Origin: Eleusine coracana subsp. coracana
Taxonomy: Eukaryota; Streptophyta; Magnoliopsida; Poales; Poaceae
NCBI GenBank assembly: GCA_032690845.1
Contig: CM064423.1
Span: 32,572,044 to 32,636,043, forward strand
Length of the DNA stretch: 64,000 bases
Reading direction: 5' to 3'
The position numbers were made by a program, and so were the translations under genes. The notes under the pieces were generated by a model. It was not told the DNA's origin and did not search any database. It saw only the letters and a list, made by a program, of their open reading frames with translations. Below are positions 23,566 through 35,513 of this stretch, piece by piece (within the stretch, counting starts at the first letter, position 1; each line of letters starts with the position of its first letter).

Positions 23566-24583
23566 CTTACAAGCGAGCTATAGCAACCTGCCTGGCCGGA
23601 AGGGCAAGCAAGTGAGCTGGAGCAGCGGAGCAGCATAGCGAAGTGCCAAGCCAACAGTCAGCCGTCACGAAGCTTCCATGTGACGCCAACGGGCCACCTC
23701 ATTCCATTTTGTCTATTTTAGCGTGTTACAACAACAGTTTAATTTATAATATAAAAAAATATTTGTAGCATGTTGTTTAAAAGAACATTGTCCGTGTAGC
23801 TTTTAAGTTTCAAGCAATTGCAGCTAGCACTACTAAACGATATTTTGAAGCTTAGCAATGAAAAAATCATATAAGACTTTGAAGACATAAAAATATGATA
23901 TTTTTATTCCAATATGAAACAACGCATATTTGGTTTACTAAAAAACATAATACATATCATTTTTATTCATATATATTTCGGCTCCTCCTACATTTTTTTT
24001 TATCTGGATACGAGAACATGGTAGCACCTCAAGACAAGCTAGCACCAAAGGAACTGATATCGGGTGCAGTGGTAACAACGATTGCAACTTAAGCAGTCGC
24101 TGCATCTCTGACGCCATTGACTTCTCCTAATTCGATCTCCTAATCACCTAATGCAATATTGAAAATAAATAATATGGAAAAGCTGGAGACAACCCTCAAC
24201 TAATGCCATGTGATCTCCTAATCACCTAACGTTATTAAAGCTGAAATGAAAAGATAGTATACTATACTGAGGGATAAACTCATAAGATGTACCGATCCTT
24301 CTAAAATGAGGTGCGGGATTCTTCTAAGGATTTTTTTTTCTAAATATTTTAAAAGACCTGCCTCTCACCTCTGGCCGGACAAATGCTGTTTTGTTGGCCA
24401 CCGAAGAGAGACCTGGAAGAGCCGGACGTTGAAGACAACCAAATAAATTAAATTACGTGTGACATGAGTTAGGCTAGATATTTCACATTTGGCTTACGAG
24501 CCTATTAGGACATGTTGTCCAGCCCAACGAGAGCAATAGCCCATTGTAATCCCCTACGATTTATGGACTTTTGTACTTACAAC

Positions 24584-25080
24584 TAGAACTGTCCAAGCAT
24601 ATTTAATATAGGCTGGCATGACACATGGGTCTTTTCAGGCCGTGTCGAGACAGCCCATGGGCTCGACTGCCGGCCCATGGCACGACATGAAATTTTCTAA
24701 ACATGTCGGGCTGGCTCATTAAGCACGATGAGTCAACTAAGAATGATGGTCCAATTAAAATTAAGGGTGCTAAAATGAGGAAAATAATATGCTAGAGAGG
24801 GGAATTGAACTAAAAACCTCTTGGAATTAAAGAGATGACCTTTCGGCCAAGCTATAATGACTTGCTGTATATAATAGAAGTAGTAATTCCCTTAATATAT
24901 TTCTAAACGGGGTCGTGCCTTACCGGCTTTGAGGCCTGCTCCTCGGCCTAACAACGACCCTTACCACTGGACCTTGTCGGCACGGACCTTAAAATCAGTG
25001 GGCTGTACCGGATCCATGCCATGGTTTTTTTTAAGGGCTTCGTGCCAACCCACTCGATCCGGCCTGTTTGGACAGCTCGA
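24584..25080. mobile_element. hAT-type MITE, array unit 3
   Basis: Ends TAGAACTGTCC / GGACAGCTCGA; flanks CTTACAAC (24576-24583) and CTTACAAG (25081-25088). Nearly identical to the unit 2 copy. tRNA-like segment at about 24794-24861. Confidence 0.8.
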
Positions 25081-26139
25081 CTTACAAGCGAGCTATAGCA
25101 ACCTGCCTGGCCGGAAGGGCAAGCAAGTGAGCTGGAGCAGCGGAGCAGCATAGCGAAGTGCCAAGCCAACAGTCAGCCGTCACGAAGCTTCCATGTGACG
25201 CCAACGGGCCACCTCATTCCATTTTGTCTATTTTAGCGTGTTACAACAACAGTTCAATTTATAATATAAAAAAATATTTATAGCATGTTGTTTAAAAGAA
25301 CATTGTCCGTGTAGCTTTTAAGTTTCAAGCAATTGGAGCTAGCACTACTAAACGATATTTTGAAGCTTAGCAATGAAAAAATCATATAAGACTTTGAAGA
25401 CATAAAAATATGATATTTTTATTCCAATATGAAACAACGCATATTTGGTTTACTAAAAAAAATAATACATATCATTTTTATTCATATATAGTTCAGCTCC
25501 TCCTACATTTTTTTTTATCTGGATACGAGAACATGGTAGCACCTCAAGACAAGCTAGCACCAAAGGAACTGATATCGGGTGCAGTGGTAACAACGATTGC
25601 AACTTAAGCAGTCGCTGCATCTCTGACGCCATTGACTTCTCCTAATCCGATCTCCTAATCACCTAATGCAATATTGAAAATAAATAATATGGAAAAGCTG
25701 GAAACAACCCTCTACTATTGCCCTGTGATCTCCTAATCGCCTAATGTTATTAGAGCTGAAATAAAATATAGTATAGTATACCGAGGGGTAAAATCATAAT
25801 ATGTATCGATCCTTTGAAAGTGAGGTGCGGGATTCTTCTAAAGATTTTTTTTTCAAAATTTTAAAAGGTCTGCCTCTCACCTTTGGCCCGACAAATGCTG
25901 TTTTGTTGGCCACCGAAGAGAGACCTGGAAGAGCCCGACGTTAAAGACAACCAAATAAATTACGTGCGACATGAGTTGGGCTAAATATTTCACATTTGGC
26001 TCACCTCAGAAATAATCGAGCCCATTAGGACCTGCCGTCCAACCCAACGAGAGCAATAGCCCATTGTAAGCCGTCCAGCCCAACGAGAGCAATAGCCCAT
26101 TATAATCCCCTGCGACCTGTGTAGTTTTATACTTACAAG

Positions 26140-26634
26140 TAGAGCTGTCCAAGCATGTTTAATATAGGGCCAGCATGGCACACGGTCTTTTCAGGCTGTG
26201 CCGAGACAGCCCATGGGCTCGACTGCCAATCCATGGCACGACACGGAATTACCTAAATGTGTCGGGCCGACCCATTAAGCATGACGGGCCAACCAAGAAT
26301 GATGGTCCAATTAAAATTGAGGGTGCTAAAATGATAAAAATAATATGCTAGAGAGGGGAATTGAACTAGAAACCTCTTGGAATTAAAGAGATGACCTTCC
26401 CACCAAGCTAGAATGACTTGTTGTATGTAATGAAAGTAGTAATTCTCTTAATATATTTTTAAACAGGGTCGTGCCGTGCCGGCTTTGAGGCCTGCTCCTC
26501 GGCCTTGGGATGACCCTTACCACTAGGCTATGCCGACATGGGGCTTAAAATCAATGGGTCGTACCGGGTTCATGCAGTGTTTTTTTAAGGGCTTCGTGCC
26601 AACCCACTCGGTCTGGCCTGTTTCGACAGCTCTA
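26140..26634. mobile_element. hAT-type MITE, array unit 4
   Basis: Ends TAGAGCTGTCC / CGACAGCTCTA; flanks CTTACAAG (26132-26139) and CGTACAAG (26635-26642). Just upstream, ~35 bp near 26035-26100 is tandemly doubled, unique to this unit. tRNA-like segment at about 26350-26417. Confidence 0.8.
26350..26417 (-). pseudogene. tRNA-like segment within the array MITE (unit 4 representative)
   Basis: On the minus strand a box A-like TAGCTTGGTGG is followed by CTCTT-TAATTCC-AAGAG, a 5-bp stem with a 7-nt loop, and then a box B-like GTTCAATTCC. This mimics tRNA layout with a nominal ATT anticodon, but the acceptor stem and D-loop are poor and T33 is absent, so it is a pseudogene or SINE-like relic. 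The same segment occurs in all five units. Confidence 0.4.
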
Positions 26635-27646
26635 CGTACAAGCGAGCTATAGCAACCTGCCTGGCCGGAAGGGCAAGCAAGTGAGCTGGAGCAGCACAGC
26701 GAAGCGCCAAGCTAACAGTCAGCCGTGACGAAGCTTCCATGTGACGCCAACGGGCCATCTCATTCCATTTTGTCTATTTTAGCGTGTTACAACAACAGTT
26801 CAATTTATAATATAAAAAAATATTTGTAGCATGTTGTTTAGAGGAACATTGTCCGTGTAGTTTTTAAGTTTCAAGCAATTGCTAGCACTACTAAACGATA
26901 TTTTGAAGCTTAGCAATGAAAAAATCATACAAGACTTTGAAGACATAAAAATATGATATTTTTATTCCAATATGAAACAACGCATGTTTGGTTTACTCAA
27001 AATAAATATTTCATATCATTTTTATTCATTTATAGTTCAGCTCCTCCTACATTTTTTTTATCTCGATACGAGAACATGGTAGCACCTCAAGGCAAGCTAG
27101 TACCGAAGGAACTGAGATCGGGTGCAGTGGTAACAATGATTGCAACTTAAGCACTCGCTGCATCTCTGGCGCCATTGACTTCTCCTAATCCGATCTCTTA
27201 ATCACCTAATGCAATATTGAAAATAAATAATGTGGAAAATTTTGAAACAACCCTCTACTATTGCCCAGTGATCTCCTAATCACCTAATGTTATTAGAGCT
27301 GAAAAGAAAGGACAGTATAGTATACAGAGGGGTAAAATCATAAGATGTACCGACCCTTCTAAAGTGAGATGCTGGATTCTTCTAAGGATTTTTCTTGAAT
27401 ATTTTAAAAGGCCTACCTCTCACCTCTGGCCCGACAAATGTTGTTTTGTTGGCCATCGAAGAGAGACATGAAAGAGCCGGACGTTGAAGACAACCAAATA
27501 AATTACGTGCGACATGAGTTGGGTCAGATATTTCACATTTGGCTCACCTCATAAATAATCGAGCCTATTATGACCTGCTGTCCAGCCAAACCAGAGCAAT
27601 AGCTCATTGTAATCCCTTGCGACCTGTGGACTTTTGTACTTACAAG

Positions 27647-28143
27647 TAGAGCTGTCTAAGCATGTTTAATAAAGGGCCGACACGACACACAGGTCTTTTC
27701 CGGCTGTGTTGAGACAGCCCATGGGCTCGACTGCTGACCCGTGGCATGAGATGGAATTGCCTAAACGTATCGAGCCGATCCATTAAGCACGACGGGCCAA
27801 CCAAGAATGATGGTCCAATTAAAATTAACAGTGCTAAAATGACGAAAATAATGTGCTAGAGAGGGGAATTGAACTAGAAACCTCTTGGAATTGAAGAGAT
27901 GACCTTCCCACCAAGCTAGAATGACTTGTTGTATGTAATAAAAATAGTAATTCCCTTAATATATTTCTAAACGGGTTGTGTCGTGCCAGCTTTGAGGCCT
28001 GCTCCTTGGCCCAGGGATGACCCTTACCACTGGGCCATGCCAGCATGGGCCTTAAAATCAGTGGGTCGTACCGGGTTCGTGCCGTGCTTTTTTTTAAGGG
28101 CTTCGTGCCAGCTCACTCGACTCGGCCTGTTTGGACTGCTCTA
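27647..28143. mobile_element. hAT-type MITE, array unit 5
   Basis: Ends TAGAGCTGTCT / GGACTGCTCTA; flanks CTTACAAG on both sides (27639-27646, 28144-28151), the only unit with a perfect 8-bp pair. tRNA-like segment at about 27857-27924. Confidence 0.8.
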
Positions 28144-28167
28144 CTTACAAGCGAGCTAAAGCAACCT

Positions 28168-29616
28168 TATAAGCTTCATAACCATAGATGATTGGATCCC
28201 CAAGGTATGAATGTTTTGGTGATACATGACAACTACACTTGTCTAGTTGTTAGGGATTTGAGTCCATAGAAAAAAACTGGACTATCAAGGGGGTCTAGGT
28301 CATGTCTCTTAGGTCACACTAGTTGGTGATGTGCATGGATGCTCGGTAAAATCATAAGCACTAGATGACAGTAGAGAAGCCAAGGAGTTGTTCAGAGAAG
28401 CCAAAAAACGAAGTCAAGTGAGGACGAGGAGTTTCAGCTTCAGGACGTAGTGACCGGACAGAGGGGTCAGAGGTGACCGGACTGTACGGTCACTAGGAGA
28501 CCAGAGAGAAGTCTGTTAGCGCAAAGACCTGTAGAGACCGGACGGTCCAGTCTGTATGGAGGTTGCTCGGGACAGAGAAGTGCAGAAGATGGTGTTCTCT
28601 GGAATGGAGAGAGAAAGTCTGACCGGACGGTCCGATCAGCTGACTGGACGGCCCGGTCAGTATGAGGAGATCATCTGAACAGAGCAGCCAATGGCTCTAG
28701 GAGCCATTTCAGAGAGACCGGACGGTCTAATCTGGCAATGATCGGACAATCCGGTCAATGGAGTCTAGAGAGATGATTTTGTGGAGCAACGACTAGTTGG
28801 AAGTTGGAAGCCTATATAACTTCGTTGCTGGGATCTTGGAGACCTCTCTTGGCCAGTGGAATTGCTTGGAGCATTTGGTGAGAGCCAAGAGGAAAAGAGG
28901 AGAGCACTAGGAGGAGATATTGCATATCTTAAGAGTGTTAGTGAGAGTAACTTGAGCATTGATGCACATCTAAGACTAGGGTATCCTTGAGGGTGTGATC
29001 TAGGTTGTTACTCTTGGTCTATGGTAAGACCTAGACTGGTTGGGTGTTGGTGATCGAGCCTATCGTGATTGGTTGTGGAGGCCGTCACATGTTTGTACCC
29101 GGTTTGAGCCCGTCGGTGAAAGGGGCATCGCTAGTGAGCGCCCGTGTCGGCTCAGGGAGTCCGGCAAGTTCTCGAGGGAGGTGAGCTTGTGCCTTGGTGG
29201 CAGCGGTGATGCCCACGTGTCTTCACTCTAGGAGTGATTGCAGGCTCGTGGGCGAGAACTCCACATTGGTGGCGGGAGGGACCAACACTCCGGTGGGAGT
29301 GGTCCAACGAGGATTAGGGGAAGGTGCCATCCTTCCGAGACCTCAGGAAAAAATCATGAGCATTGCTTGACCCCCTCTTTACTATTCCACAATTGTGTGC
29401 TCTAGTAACTAAGTTGAATTATGGCTTGCATAGGCTAGTGTGTTTAGCTTTTGCACTTGCTTTCCTCATGAACACTAGCATGTGTAAGGTCTTGGCCTAC
29501 TAGAATTATTAGGTTGCAACGATTGCTAGGCTCTAGTGCTGTGAATTGAAGTATTCGGATTCGTGGTTGGCTTAGCGATTCACCTCCCCCCTCTTGGTAT
29601 GCCTTCGGTCCTTACA
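28168..29616 (+). mobile_element. Copia solo LTR (L1) inside array unit 5
   Basis: A 1449-bp LTR flanked by the 5-bp target duplication AACCT (28163-28167 and 29617-29621) splits the array unit between 'GCAACCT' and 'GCCTGGCCGG'. It begins TATAAGCTTC (normally TGTAAGCTTC, as at 30398; the second base has mutated) and ends CCTTACA. No internal domain remains, so it arose by LTR-LTR recombination. It contains several copies of the palindromic word GACCGGACGGTCCGGTC and variants. Confidence 0.9.
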
Positions 29617-30255
29617 AACCTGCCTGGCCGGAAGAGCAAGCACGTGAGATGGAGCAGCGGAGCAGCATAGTGAAGCGCCAATCCAACAGTCAGCCATGAC
29701 GAAACTGCCATGTGACGCCAACAGACCACCTCAATCCATTTTGTCTATTTTAGGATGTTACAACAACAGTTCAATTTATAATATAAAAAATTATTTGTAG
29801 CATGTTGTTTAGAAGAACATTGTCCATGTAGTTTTTAAGTTTCATGCAATTGCAGCTAGCACTACTAAACGATATTTTGAAGCTTAGCAATGAAAAAATC
29901 CTACAAGTGTTTGAAGACATAAAAATATCATATTTTTACTCCAATATGAAAGAACGCATATTTGGTTTACTCAAAATAAACATTTCGTACTATTTTTATT
30001 CATGTATAGTTCAGCTCCTCCTACAGATTTTTTATCTGGATACAGGAACATGGTAGCACCTTAAGGAAGCGAGCACCGAAGGAACTAAGATCGGGTGCAG
30101 TGGTAACAATGATTGCAACTTAAGCAGTCGCTGCATCTCTGCTGCCCAGTGAGAGTCTAACAGACCGGAGGAGAGCCACATCTTTCTTCTATTATCTTGG
30201 CACCAATAAAATCTTATGGATGGAAATGGCAACAACTTTTGGCGTCATTGACTTC

Positions 30256-30397
30256 TTTGATGCGTTTTCTCCCTAGGCGAGACTAAAACACCGTGAGTCA
30301 ACACTATGGTTGGCATGAGCTCCTCCCTCTTTTCTTTCTAATAGAAGCAGTCTGGACGGGGTTCCGCTGCCTTAAGGTACGCTCGCTAATGAGCGGG
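30256..30397. other. Unique flank between tandem array and copia LTR
   Basis: Short unique segment. GCGGG at 30393-30397 would be the left target-site copy of the copia element that begins at 30398; its right partner was not found. Confidence 0.4.
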
Positions 30398-33300
30398 TGT
30401 AAGCTTCATGACCATTGATGATTGGATCTCTGAGATATGGATGTTTTGGTGATTAATGACAACTATGAAATCATTGGCTAATATCTACATGAGTGTTGTC
30501 TATTCAGGAATCATCTCTAAACTCTACTATAAATCCTATTGATGATGTTTGCATTGGCGATTGATGACAATGACCACAAGCATGGAGGCTTGATGAGCTT
30601 GATGGAGTCCAAGATTTAATGGAGATGGATCAAGGCTAAGAACAAGCTATGGAGCAAGTATTTGGAACACTTGTCTAGTTGTTAGGGCTTTGAGTCCATA
30701 GGAACAACCAGACTATCAAGGGGGTCTAGGTCATGTCTCTTTAGGTCATGCTAGTCAGTGATGTGCGTGGATGCTCGGTGAAATCACAGGCACTAGGTGA
30801 CAGTGGAGAAGCCAAGGAGCTGTTGGAAGAAGCCGGAAAATGAAGTCAAGCGAGGATGAGAAGTTTCAGCTTCTGGATAGAGTGACCGGATAGAGGAGTC
30901 AGTGGAGACCAGACTGTATGGTCACCATGAGATCAGAGAGCAGTCTGCGAGAAGTCTATCAGTGTGAAGGGCCATAGAGACTTGACGGTACGGTTTACAG
31001 ACCAGACAATCTAGTCTGTATCGATGGGAGTTGGGACAGAGTGCTGCAGAAATGGGTGCTTGTTGACGGCTGTTAAGTACCATTTTCATCCGTCAACTAT
31101 GCTCAAATAAAGGAGAACTTGGCATTTCATACACGCATATTTGTTTGCAATAATGTAGTTCCACTTGTACTTGGGAATTCTTTGCATGCAGGAGAAAATA
31201 TGAAGGAAACACACCCAAAAGGCAAAGAAACACACTTTCGACCAATGAGAGAGCGCCAAGTGGACATCCCATGGATTGAAGAGCCCATTTTCAGTACCAC
31301 ACCAAAGAAACACACAAAACTACCCCGACATCTGGGATGAGAACCCACCTGGCAGCCACCCTGAGGAAGCACAACCCAGCCACAGGTCGGCCGACCCAGG
31401 CATGCGGCTTTTCCTCCTGGGCTTGCACGTGGAGGCTCCTGGTTGATCCCTAAAGGCGGTGGGCAGGGATATTCTTGGCGGTTACTCCCCTTTACCGACC
31501 TATAGAGGCTATAAATAGGAGGGTGGTGGCTTTACACTCACACACACACCACAAGAAGAATTCCTTCTCTTGCTACTTAGTTGTTCTCAAGTCTTAGTGG
31601 AGTTAGGCTGAGTCTAGAGCTCTCTAGTTCTTCAAGTCTTCTCTTGGATAAATTGGTATGGCTCTTGTATCATTTCCCTTTTGTAAGACTTTGCTCTATT
31701 TAATAAATGTCATTTTTTCATATAGTTGTGTTTGGGTCATGAGTTTCTTGTTTGATATTGTGATCCATATATGTGATAGTATAGCCCACTTATGTGATAG
31801 TAGTTTATATTTATTATACTACTATTGTCATGCTAGTTATATATCGTCACTATAGTCTAATTTATATGACATAGTCTTTATGCTTAGGATTCATTGCTAT
31901 GACATGACATGGGTTTGGTGATCATATTTATATGATAGCTCTGCTTCGTTAATATAACCATGGAGGACTAGAGTGCTCTTTAATTATGCAAGTATGGTAC
32001 TTGGATAATTGATTTGCATCAATTATTCGTTAGTCCACCGGTTAGCTGAGGTAGGCGGCAGGTGGTGACAGCCCTGTCTGTCCTTTGAACTCCTCCACGC
32101 TAGGCTAGTGCGTAGGCTCTTGGCGGAAGTCGCCTGTGGATGCAGGGGTAGGTCCGTGCCTGAAGTGTTATGTTAATAACTGTTGAACCTAAGTATAAGC
32201 GTGTATGTGTATAGAACTTAGGCTATACAACTATATATGAAAGTACTGTAGGAGTAGCTCAGCTTAGTTCTTTCTCCACTTGGCTATATTTATTTATTTA
32301 TATTTGAGATAGAATCTTCTGTGTGTCACACTACCTCGTCATTATCCATTGCTTGCCTGTCTTGGTTAGATGATCCTTATCAATTCGCAATGTAAATATG
32401 TGCATAAGTAAGCCTTCTTATTCATTACCTTCCTTTGGGATAAACAAATACGATACCCTGAATACTTCCAGGTGAAATGCTACAACGGTATTTTCCATGT
32501 GCTTGCGGATTTTACCTAATTGGCTCTAGGACATATTAATGAAGCATTTATGGCACCTTGCCGGCGATAATTTATTAGTATGGCTTAGCAAAAGTCAACA
32601 GTGCTCTCTAGAATGGACAAAGATGAAGAGACCGGACGGTCCGGTCTACTGACCGGATGGTCCAGTCTGTGTGGTGATCACCCGAGGATAGGGAGCTATC
32701 AGTTCTAGAGGAGGCTTTACAGAGTGACTGGACGGTACGGTTTGGCAGAGACCGGACTATATGGTCTGTGCATCCAGAAAGGTGATTTTCTGAAGCAACA
32801 ACTAATTTGAGGTTGGAAGCCTATATAACTTCATTGCTGGGGTCTTGGAGACCTCTCTTGGCCAGTGGAATAGCTGGGAGCATTTGGAAAAGAGAGGAGC
32901 ACTAGAGAGGATATTGGATATCTAGAGAGTGCTAGTGAGAGTAACATGAGTATCTATGCACATCTAGGGCTAGGGTGTCCTTGAGGGTGTGATCTAGGTT
33001 GTTACTCTTGGTCTATGGTGAGACCTAGACTGGTTAGGTGTCGGTGATCGAGCCTATCGTGATTGGTTGTGAAGGCCATCGCACGTTTGTACATGGGTTG
33101 AGCCCGCGATTGAAAGGGGCGTCGCTAGTGAGCACCCATGTCGGCTTCGGGAGTCCGACAAGTTCTCGAGGGAGGCGAGCTTGTGCCTCTGTGGCATTGG
33201 TGACGCGACCGTGTCTTCACTTCGGGAGTGATTGCGGTCTCGTGTGCGAGAACTCCACTTGGTGGCGGGAGGGACCGGCACTCCGGCGGGAGTAGTCCAA

Positions 33301-33574
33301 CGAGGATTAGGGGAAGGCACCATCCTTCCAAGACATCAGGAAAAAATCATGAGCATTCCTTGATCCCTTCTTTACTATTCTGCAATTGTGTGCGCTAGTG
33401 TGTTTAGCTTCCGTATTTGCACTCATCATGAACACTAGCATGTGTAGGGTCTTGGCCTACTAGAATTGTTAGGTTGGAACGATTGTCGGGTTCTAGTGGT
33501 GTAAAATTGAACTATTCGAATTCATGGTCGGCTTATCAATTCACCCCCCTCTTGATACGCCTTCGGTACTTACA
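30398..33574 (+). mobile_element. Copia 5' LTR (L2) with nested insertion
   Basis: Starts TGTAAGCTTCATGACC and ends GGTACTTACA (6-bp TGTAAG/CTTACA inverted ends), directly followed by a primer-binding site. Without the nested 1540-bp insertion and its 5-bp duplication it is ~1.63 kb, comparable to L1 (28168-29616) and L3 (54012-55855). The body contains several degenerate GACCGGACGGTCCGGTC words at 30880-31020 and 32625-32770. Confidence 0.85.
31061..32600 (+). mobile_element. Solo LTR nested in the copia LTR
   Basis: 1540 bp, begins TGTTGACGGCTG and ends AAAAGTCAACA (inverted TGTTGAC/GTCAACA), flanked by GTGCT on both sides (31056-31060 and 32601-32605). A TATAAATA box lies near 31508, followed by a CA-repeat. 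No internal domain or second LTR, so it is a solo LTR; the family, perhaps Ty3/gypsy, is inferred from termini only. No credible reading frame. Confidence 0.88.
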
Positions 33575-33576
33575 AT

Positions 33577-33588
33577 TGGTATTAGAGC
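33577..33588 (+). other. Copia primer-binding site
   Basis: TGGTATTAGAGC two bases after the LTR end, one mismatch (C to T) from the initiator tRNA-Met complement TGGTATCAGAGC. Confidence 0.85.
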
Positions 33589-33627
33589 CAAGTGCTCAAC
33601 TTTGAGGCTTCACCGCCTTGAGTAAGG

Positions 33628-35513
33628 ATGTCGGGAAAGATGAGGAGTGTTCCTATATTCAATGGGGAGGACTATGGGTATTGGAAGCCACGGGTGCAAG
33701 CCTACCTTGAGTTCCATGATCCAGAGATATGGAAGGTGACCCATGATTCGGATGCGGATGTGAACACGCTTGATCCTGAATTCATTAAGCACAACACTAA
33801 GGCCACGAATGCTCTGTTTGCTTGCACCTCTAAGGATGTGTTTGCTAGATTGGATGCGAGTTTGACAGCACATGGTATTTGGACTGAAATTTATGGTATT
33901 CATGAGGGTACCAGTGATGTGAAAGAGAAAAGATACTATGTGCTGAAGAACAAGTACGATAACTTTACTAGATTGCCACATGAGAGGGCTAACACTGTTT
34001 ATTCTTGTTTTCATGTGCTAGTGGAGGAGATCAATGCTCTTTGGGATGACTTCAAGCTCAAGCCTGTGGAGGTCATTAGAAGATTTGTGAGGCTGTTTAA
34101 AGACCCCAAGTATGAGTCCATCATCACCTACACCTTGCAAGGTGACCTCAAGACCAATACCATCAAGGACGTGCTTGGGAAGATCACTACTTTCGAGAGC
34201 TACCAGTTGTATGTGGATGATCCACAACCATCCAACCTAGCTCTTCAAGTTGAGAAGCAAGAGCCTATCGAGAGCAAGAAGAAGGCAGTGATTGAAGAAG
34301 ATGATGATGATGATAGAGATGGCTTGAGTGAGGACTTGGCTCTTCTCATGAAGAAGACGAGGACCTTCAAGAACAATTTTGCCTCTAAATTCAAGGCAAG
34401 TGCTTCAACTGTGGCTCCAAGAATCACTTTGTTCGAGATTGCCCCAAACCAAAGAAAGAAGTATTCAAAGCTCAAGACTCAAGTGATGAAGAAGAAGATG
34501 AAGAAGAAGACCCCAAAGCCAAGCAAAAGAAGAAGAGGTACTTCAACAAGAACAAGAGGAAAGGCAAAGCCAAAGCCAAAGATTTCAAGAAGAAGTTCTC
34601 ACACAAGGCCCTTGTTGGAGAGTGGACAACTAACAATTCAAGTGACACATCCTCTTCCTGAAGTGATGATGAACAAGTGGCTGGCCTAGCCATGATCAAG
34701 ACCACTTTGCCTTGAGCTCTTTCTCCACCTCCCACGTGCCTCATGGCCACGAGCCAACTTGGGGAGAGTGAGGATGAGAGCAGCGATGACAGCGATGATG
34801 AGGAGCTCTCCTGCGCCGAGCATTGGAACATGCTTGAGCAAGCCCATGACATCGCCATCAAGAAATCCAAAATGTTGGAAGTGGTAAGAAAAGAGTGTAA
34901 GTTGGCTATAAACCGTGTTGGTGAGCTTGAGAGTGAGCTCAAAGACCTTGTCACATCTCATGAGGCCCCAAACAAGAGTTATGGAAAACTCAAGGGGGAT
35001 CATGTAGAGCTATGTGAGAAGTACGAGACCCTTGAACTTTTTTTTGAGACCATCAATGTTGATAACCTTGCCTCTCCCTCCTCTAGTTCATCAAAGAGCG
35101 ATGCTTCTACTATGTGTGATTAACTAACCACCTTGGTCGAGGTTTCTTCCATTGAGCCATTTGTTTTGAAGGAATATCACAAGCTCAAGGAAGAGAGAAA
35201 GATGGTGATGGACAACTTCAAGAGGCTCACACGTGGTAGAGCTATCCACAAGAAGTTTCTTGGGAGGAATCTTGTGATCAATGTCTCCCACCATGAGAAT
35301 ACCCACTTCAAACTTTTTAGGGACAAGGGTGGCAAGGTGAAAGCAAAGGCTTTGGGACCACCGAACAAGAAGAGAAAGGTCAAGAGCGTATGGGTGCCTA
35401 AGTGCGTTGTTGAGCTTGAGAGGGGTTCAAACTTGACATTGTTAGGTTTCCTTTGTGTCTTGTTTAATATTGCTTGCATTCACATGGCATGTTTACTTTC
35501 ATTGCATATGTAA
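33628..35513 (+). pseudogene. Copia gag (UBN2-type) with frameshifts and stop, pol missing
   Basis: A gag-type protein starts at 33628 (MSGKMRSVPIFNGEDYGYWK), 40 nt after the primer-binding site. Residues ~1-220 are the UBN2-type gag domain. A CCHC zinc knuckle (C-F-N-C-G-S-K-N-H-F-V-R-D-C) is read at about 34400-34445 in a different frame from the open start, so a frameshift lies just upstream. A coiled-coil and Ser/Asp-rich segment (34743-35123) and a basic segment ending V-W-V-P-K (35133-35405) follow, separated by a stop. In autonomous relatives this leads into protease; here it stops near 35513 and no protease, integrase or RT follows. The element therefore looks non-autonomous or deleted. 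Confidence 0.75.

Larger units (their letters stand above)
21152..30255 (+). repeat. Five-unit ~1.5-kb tandem array downstream of UPL3
   Basis: Direct repeats with unit starts (TAATGCAATATTGAAA) at 21152, 22633, 24149, 25664 and 27207, giving periods 1481, 1516, 1515 and 1543 bp. Unit 5 would be about 1495 bp without a 1454-bp LTR insertion and a ~100-bp extra segment. Each unit carries a hAT-type MITE, a tRNA-like segment on the minus strand and an AT-rich block. Units 2 and 3 are most alike. The MITE sits at the same place with the same target duplication in all units, so it inserted before amplification. Confidence 0.9.

Noticed and set aside
23433..25169. 73-codon minus-strand frames in array units 2 and 3
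   Set aside because: They lie across the MITE; conservation follows from near-identical units, and they are absent or broken in other units.
26350..26417. Functional tRNA gene in the array
   Set aside because: Acceptor stem and D-loop are poor and the anticodon loop lacks T33; kept only as a tRNA-like relic.
21152..30255. CRISPR-like or satellite array
   Set aside because: Units are 1.5 kb with only five copies and a MITE; no short repeat-spacer pattern.
34472..34954. 160-codon minus-strand frame over the copia gag
   Set aside because: Ser/Leu-rich antisense shadow of the Lys/Glu-rich gag codons.
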